Of a stretch of DNA of 64,000 nt, positions 61,057-64,000 are shown piece after piece. The number at the start of each line of letters is the position of its first letter. Within the stretch, counting starts at the first letter, position 1. The DNA comes from VFMC01 sp046331225 (lineage in GTDB: Bacteria; Actinomycetota; Acidimicrobiia; Acidimicrobiales; Ilumatobacteraceae), in NCBI GenBank assembly GCA_046331225.1, contig JAXLRF010000015.1, forward strand, positions 1 through 64,000. Reading direction: 5' to 3'. The position numbers and the translations under genes are program-made. The notes below the pieces were generated by a model that was not told where the DNA came from, made no database searches, and saw only the letters and a list, made by a program, of their open reading frames with translations.

Positions 61057-61257
61057 TCAGATCGCCTTGACCTTGAGGGCCTCGTCGCCCTTGCGACCCT
61101 GGCCGATCTCGAACTCGACCGCCTGGCCTTCGTCGAGCGAGCGGTACCCGGACCCCTCGATGTTGGAGAAGTGGACGAAGACGTCGGGCCCGTCCTCGCG
61201 TGAGATGAAGCCGTAGCCCTTCTGAGCATTGAAGAACTTGACGGTGCCGGTGGCCAT
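61057..61257 (-). CDS. Cold-shock protein (CspA family)
   Basis: A 66-residue nucleic-acid-binding protein with RNP1 KGYGFISRE and RNP2 VFVHFSNIEG, length and charge normal for the family. It starts MATGTVKFFNAQKGYGF; the open frame upstream is a leader of about 100 nt with AAGG before the ATG. Such leaders often fold to control cold induction, though I did not identify a cold box. It is a single gene ending at a strong terminator. Confidence 0.95.
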   Translation of the reverse strand: MATGTVKFFNAQKGYGFISREDGPDVFVHFSNIEGSGYRSLDEGQAVEFEIGQGRKGDEALKVKAI

Positions 61258-61371
61258 GGAACTGAACCTTGCTTTCTCGGGGACCGAGATGGATGCCCCC
61301 GTGGCGCCGAGCATATCCCCCCGTGGAACAACCGGGTCGGAGTTCCACCGCAGATCTGTCAGGCTTCCCTC

Positions 61372-62604
61372 ATGTCATCCGTCAGGTCCGAGGCCCCCAT
61401 CGAGCTGCGTCGAGCCCGCCCGGACGACCTGGACGGCATCGCCGACCTGCTCGCGGCACGTGGCGAGCCGGCCGACGCGGTCGATCTGCGGCTGGTCGCC
61501 GCCGACCCCGACGAGGGGCTCGACCACGTGTTCGTGGCCACGGCGGGCGAGCGTGTGGTGGCCACGGCCACCTTGCTGCGCGAGACGGTGCGGCTCGGCG
61601 GGGTCGACCTGCCCGCCGGCCAGGTCGAGCTGGTGGCCACCGATCCCGAGTTCGAAGGGCGCGGGCTGATCCGGTCGCTGATGGCGATGGCACACGAGCG
61701 GTCGCACGCTCGTGGCGACCTGCTGCAGGTGATGATCGGGATCCCGTACTTCTATCGACAGTTCGGCTACGTGTACTCGATGCCGATCCCGCTCACCCGC
61801 TCGCTGCGGGCCGACGCCGACATCGGGCCGGACGCCGGTGCGGACGGGGTGACGGTGCGCGAGGCCGGTGTCGCCGACATCCCGGCGATGCACGCCCTGC
61901 AGGAGCGGACCCAGTCGGCGGTCGAGGTGTCGATGCCGCACTCCCCCGGCTGCTGGCGCTGGTTGGTGGCACGCGACGGCTCGTCGCAGTGGGTGGCCGA
62001 GGCCGATGGCCGTGTGGTCGCGACGGCACGTGCCCTGCCGCCCGAGGAGGGCATGGTGCTCGGCGAGGTGGCCGGCGACCCGACCGGCGTGCGAGCGCTG
62101 CTGCGCCACGCTCGCGGCCTGAGCGACAGCGTCGACGTGATGGACCGTGACGGCACGCCGGAGGGCGCGCTGCTCGAGCCGCTGCTGACCCCCGAGGACG
62201 ATCCGGATGCCGCGCGCCACTGGTACTACCTGCGTGTGGCCCGCGTGGCGCCCCTGCTCGAGGCGTTGCGCCCGGTGCTGGGTCGGCGGTGGCTCGAGGC
62301 GGGTGGCGACGGCCGCGACCCGGCCGAGGTGCTCGTGTCGTCGTACCGGTCGCACGTCCGCTTCCGGCTCGACGGCGACGGCATGGGCCCCGTCGCCGCG
62401 GGCGGTGCGCTGCAGGCACCGGTCAGCAACGGCGGCTCGGGCGTGCCGCCCGACGTGATCGGCCCGTTGCTGTTCGGCCCGCACGGCGCGGCCGGCCTCG
62501 AACGGCGCCACGCCGACGTCCTGCTCGGCCGGCAACGCGAGCTGATGACCGCGCTGTTCCCGCCGGTCCGTGCCGACCTGCTGACGTTCTACCTGCCGAT
62601 CTAG
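61372..62604 (+). CDS. GNAT acetyltransferase, Eis-like three-domain
   Basis: A 410-residue protein with an N-terminal GNAT domain (RARPDDLDGIADLLAARGEP, VELVATDPEFEGRGLIRSLM with the acetyl-CoA loop EGRGLIRSLM, and IPYFYRQFGYVYSM), a second GNAT-like region (GVTVREAGVADIPAMHALQE) and a C-terminal tail. The size and multi-domain plan recall Eis-type N-acetyltransferases, but the substrate is not evident. Its TAG stop shares a CTAG with the stop of the convergent gene. Confidence 0.85.
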   Translation: MSSVRSEAPIELRRARPDDLDGIADLLAARGEPADAVDLRLVAADPDEGLDHVFVATAGERVVATATLLRETVRLGGVDLPAGQVELVATDPEFEGRGLIRSLMAMAHERSHARGDLLQVMIGIPYFYRQFGYVYSMPIPLTRSLRADADIGPDAGADGVTVREAGVADIPAMHALQERTQSAVEVSMPHSPGCWRWLVARDGSSQWVAEADGRVVATARALPPEEGMVLGEVAGDPTGVRALLRHARGLSDSVDVMDRDGTPEGALLEPLLTPEDDPDAARHWYYLRVARVAPLLEALRPVLGRRWLEAGGDGRDPAEVLVSSYRSHVRFRLDGDGMGPVAAGGALQAPVSNGGSGVPPDVIGPLLFGPHGAAGLERRHADVLLGRQRELMTALFPPVRADLLTFYLPI

Positions 62605-63455
62605 CCGCCGATCGAGAGGCCGCTCGAGAGGTCGACGGTGCCGCTCACGCAGGTGACGGTGCCACCGCCCACCCAGATCGTCCCGTCCGGGTCGCGCTCG
62701 ACGCGGACCCGCCCCGCTCGGCCGACCGCCGCTCCCTGCGACGCGACGTAGGGCGCGCTCGCCCGGCCGGTGCCGAGCAGCCACATCGCGATCGAGGCAT
62801 TGAGGCTCCCTGTCACGGGATCTTCGAGCACCACGCCGTTGGTCGGGAAGAAGGCGCGCACCTCGAACTGCGCCTCGTGCCCCGGCGGGTACGGGCCGAC
62901 CACGCCGATCTTGCGTTCGGTCGATCCCACCGACACGGCGAGCACGGCGTCGGCGTCGCGCAGCAGCACGGCGATCCAGCCCGGCCCGTTGTCGGCCCAT
63001 GCGGCGTCGACCAGCTCGTCGACGCCGATGCCGAGGACGTCGGCGATCTCACCCCGCAACTCGCCGTCGACCGGGCCCGAGCGGACGAGGGGCGGCGCCG
63101 CGAAGGCCAGGCCGTCGTCGCCTCGCCGGACGGTGACGAGACCGGCCTCGCACTGCTGCACCACCACACCGTCGTGGGCCGGGGCACCGCCGGCCTCGAG
63201 CCACGCATGGCAGGTGCCGAGGGTCGGATGACCCGCGAAGGGCAGCTCGCCGGCCGGCGTGAAGATCCGCACCCGGTAGTCGGCAGCCGGGTCCGTCGGA
63301 GCCAACAGGAACGTCGTCTCCGACAGGTTGGTCCAGTGCGCGAACCCGCGCATCGTGGCCTCGTCGAGGTCGTCGGCGTCGTGCACCACGGCGACCGGAT
63401 TGCCGCGGTAAGCGATGCGGGTGAACACGTCGATCTGGCTGAAGCGTCGGGGCAT
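62601..63455 (-). CDS. PhzF-family isomerase-like protein
   Basis: A 284-residue PhzF-fold protein. It starts MPRRFSQIDVFTRIAYRGNP; the catalytic Glu in NLSETTFLL, the AGELPFAGHPTLGTCHAW segment, and the Asp of EDPVTGSLNASIAMWLLG are all present, as in PhzF and diaminopimelate epimerase relatives. The reaction in this organism is not known; family members isomerise or cyclise small amines or are uncharacterised. The stop overlaps the stop of the convergent gene. Confidence 0.87.
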   Translation of the reverse strand: MPRRFSQIDVFTRIAYRGNPVAVVHDADDLDEATMRGFAHWTNLSETTFLLAPTDPAADYRVRIFTPAGELPFAGHPTLGTCHAWLEAGGAPAHDGVVVQQCEAGLVTVRRGDDGLAFAAPPLVRSGPVDGELRGEIADVLGIGVDELVDAAWADNGPGWIAVLLRDADAVLAVSVGSTERKIGVVGPYPPGHEAQFEVRAFFPTNGVVLEDPVTGSLNASIAMWLLGTGRASAPYVASQGAAVGRAGRVRVERDPDGTIWVGGGTVTCVSGTVDLSSGLSIGG

Positions 63456-63511
63456 CGCCCCAGGATGGCCGATGGCGGCGAGCCGGTCGACCGAGTTCGG
63501 TCCGATGCGGA

Positions 63512-64000
63512 TCAGGGCACGCGTGCGCGGTGTCGCCGGGCGAGCCGGGCGAGCAGGGTGCGCTTGCCGATCTCGGTGCAGGCGACGTAGGCGACGGTGA
63601 CCGCGGCGAGGGCAGCGAGCACGCCCACGTGCGGGCCGACCAGTCCGAGGTCGTCGGCGAGCGGGGTGAACGGGAGTGCCACCGTGATCACGGCGACGGC
63701 CGCCGAGCTGAGCGCGAGCGCGGCACCGGGCCGGCTGTGCCAGGCCGGCCGCGCGGTGCGGAGCACGAGCATCACGGCGAGCTCGGTCGCCGTCGACTCG
63801 ATGAACCATCCGGTGTGGAACAGCGTCGCGTCGGCGCCGAACCCGGCGCGCAGGACGACGAAGGTGGTGATGTCGAACACCGAGCTGATGAGGCCGAAGA
63901 CCACCATGAAGTCCCGCAGCCGGCGGGTGTCCCATCCGTGCGGCGCATCGATCGCCTCGGGATCGACGCGGTCCGCGGCGATCGTCGTGCCCGGGATGTC
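63512..64000 (-). CDS. C-terminus of an Mg2+-type P-type ATPase (MgtA-like), cut by the window
   Basis: About 162 residues of the C-terminal membrane domain. The start of the fragment reads DIPGTTIAADRVDPE, then HGWDTRRLRDFMVVFGLISS, VFDITTFVVL and LFHTGWFIESTATELAVMLV followed by LRTARP, a run diagnostic of MgtA/MgtB-type magnesium transporters (FMVVFGxISSxFDxxTF, TGWFxES). The last membrane segments and the basic end RLARRHRARVP follow. The catalytic phosphorylation and ATP domains lie outside the window, so substrate is inferred from the C-terminal pattern only. Confidence 0.88.
   Translation of the reverse strand, partial: DIPGTTIAADRVDPEAIDAPHGWDTRRLRDFMVVFGLISSVFDITTFVVLRAGFGADATLFHTGWFIESTATELAVMLVLRTARPAWHSRPGAALALSSAAVAVITVALPFTPLADDLGLVGPHVGVLAALAAVTVAYVACTEIGKRTLLARLARRHRARVP

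Overview
The window is 64 kb of chromosomal DNA from a high-GC actinomycete. The actinobacterial markers are a WhiB regulator, an MtrA/MtrB/LpqB-like operon, DUF3040, PimB- and polyprenol-phosphate-mannose-synthase-like glycosyltransferases, an F420-type LLM oxidoreductase, and MurE with the meso-diaminopimelate motif. The gene order and the divergence of many proteins suggest a deep lineage such as Acidimicrobiia (Ilumatobacter-like). That placement is an inference from style, not from a marker-gene tree. I saw no insertion sequence, prophage, CRISPR array or tRNA. One structured RNA, RNase P RNA, is clear.

Layout. (1) 1-10,400, minus strand: division and cell-wall (dcw) cluster mraZ-rsmH-ftsL-ftsI-murE-mraY-murD-ftsW-murG. 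From ftsL onward every junction is a 4-nt ATGA/GTGA/TTGA stop-start overlap. murF is absent from its usual place between murE and mraY. (2) 10,400-14,070, minus: lipoate ligase-like protein, HNH protein, acyl-CoA dehydrogenase with a small partner, ROK sugar kinase. (3) 14,160-18,660, plus: MoxR-DUF58-transglutaminase operon. (4) 18,700-21,880, minus: DUF3040, DinB, Nudix, mannosyl transferase. (5) 21,970-25,930, plus: inositol phosphatase, then the MtrA/MtrB/LpqB-like operon. (6) 25,970-29,090: phosphofructokinase, a membrane protein and glycerol kinase. (7) 29,058-34,283, minus: a 1741-residue protein joining a degenerate cellulose-synthase-like glycosyltransferase, a PilZ domain and a long extracellular DUF11 region. 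(8) 34,360-48,270, mostly minus: ACT protein, aminotransferase, (plus) pyrophosphatase, ROK kinase, PimB-like transferase, QueG, NYN/YacP protein, thrB, trpD, whiB, then a redox module DUF3501 / CCG Fe-S protein / rubrerythrin / Fur. (9) 48,370-53,520, plus: glpD, an alkyl-DHAP-synthase-like flavoprotein, a membrane protein and a diverged FGGY kinase. (10) 53,600-55,510, plus: two exported ferritin-like proteins, then rnpB. (11) 55,990-64,000: zinc-ribbon coiled-coil protein, class A penicillin-binding protein, LLM oxidoreductase, cold-shock protein, GNAT, PhzF-like protein and the C-terminus of an Mg2+-type P-ATPase cut by the window edge.

How the genes work together. The dcw cluster, the class A PBP and the SEDS/PBP pair make and remodel septal and lateral peptidoglycan. 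MtrAB-LpqB, MoxR-DUF58-transglutaminase and WhiB are likely envelope or division regulators. Fur sits divergently from glpD across a perfect 11-bp inverted repeat that probably controls both Fur/rubrerythrin and the glycerol-phosphate operon. The most unusual items are the pseudo-glycosyltransferase/PilZ/DUF11 fusion, the putative ether-lipid or glycerol operon with its diverged kinase, and the missing murF.
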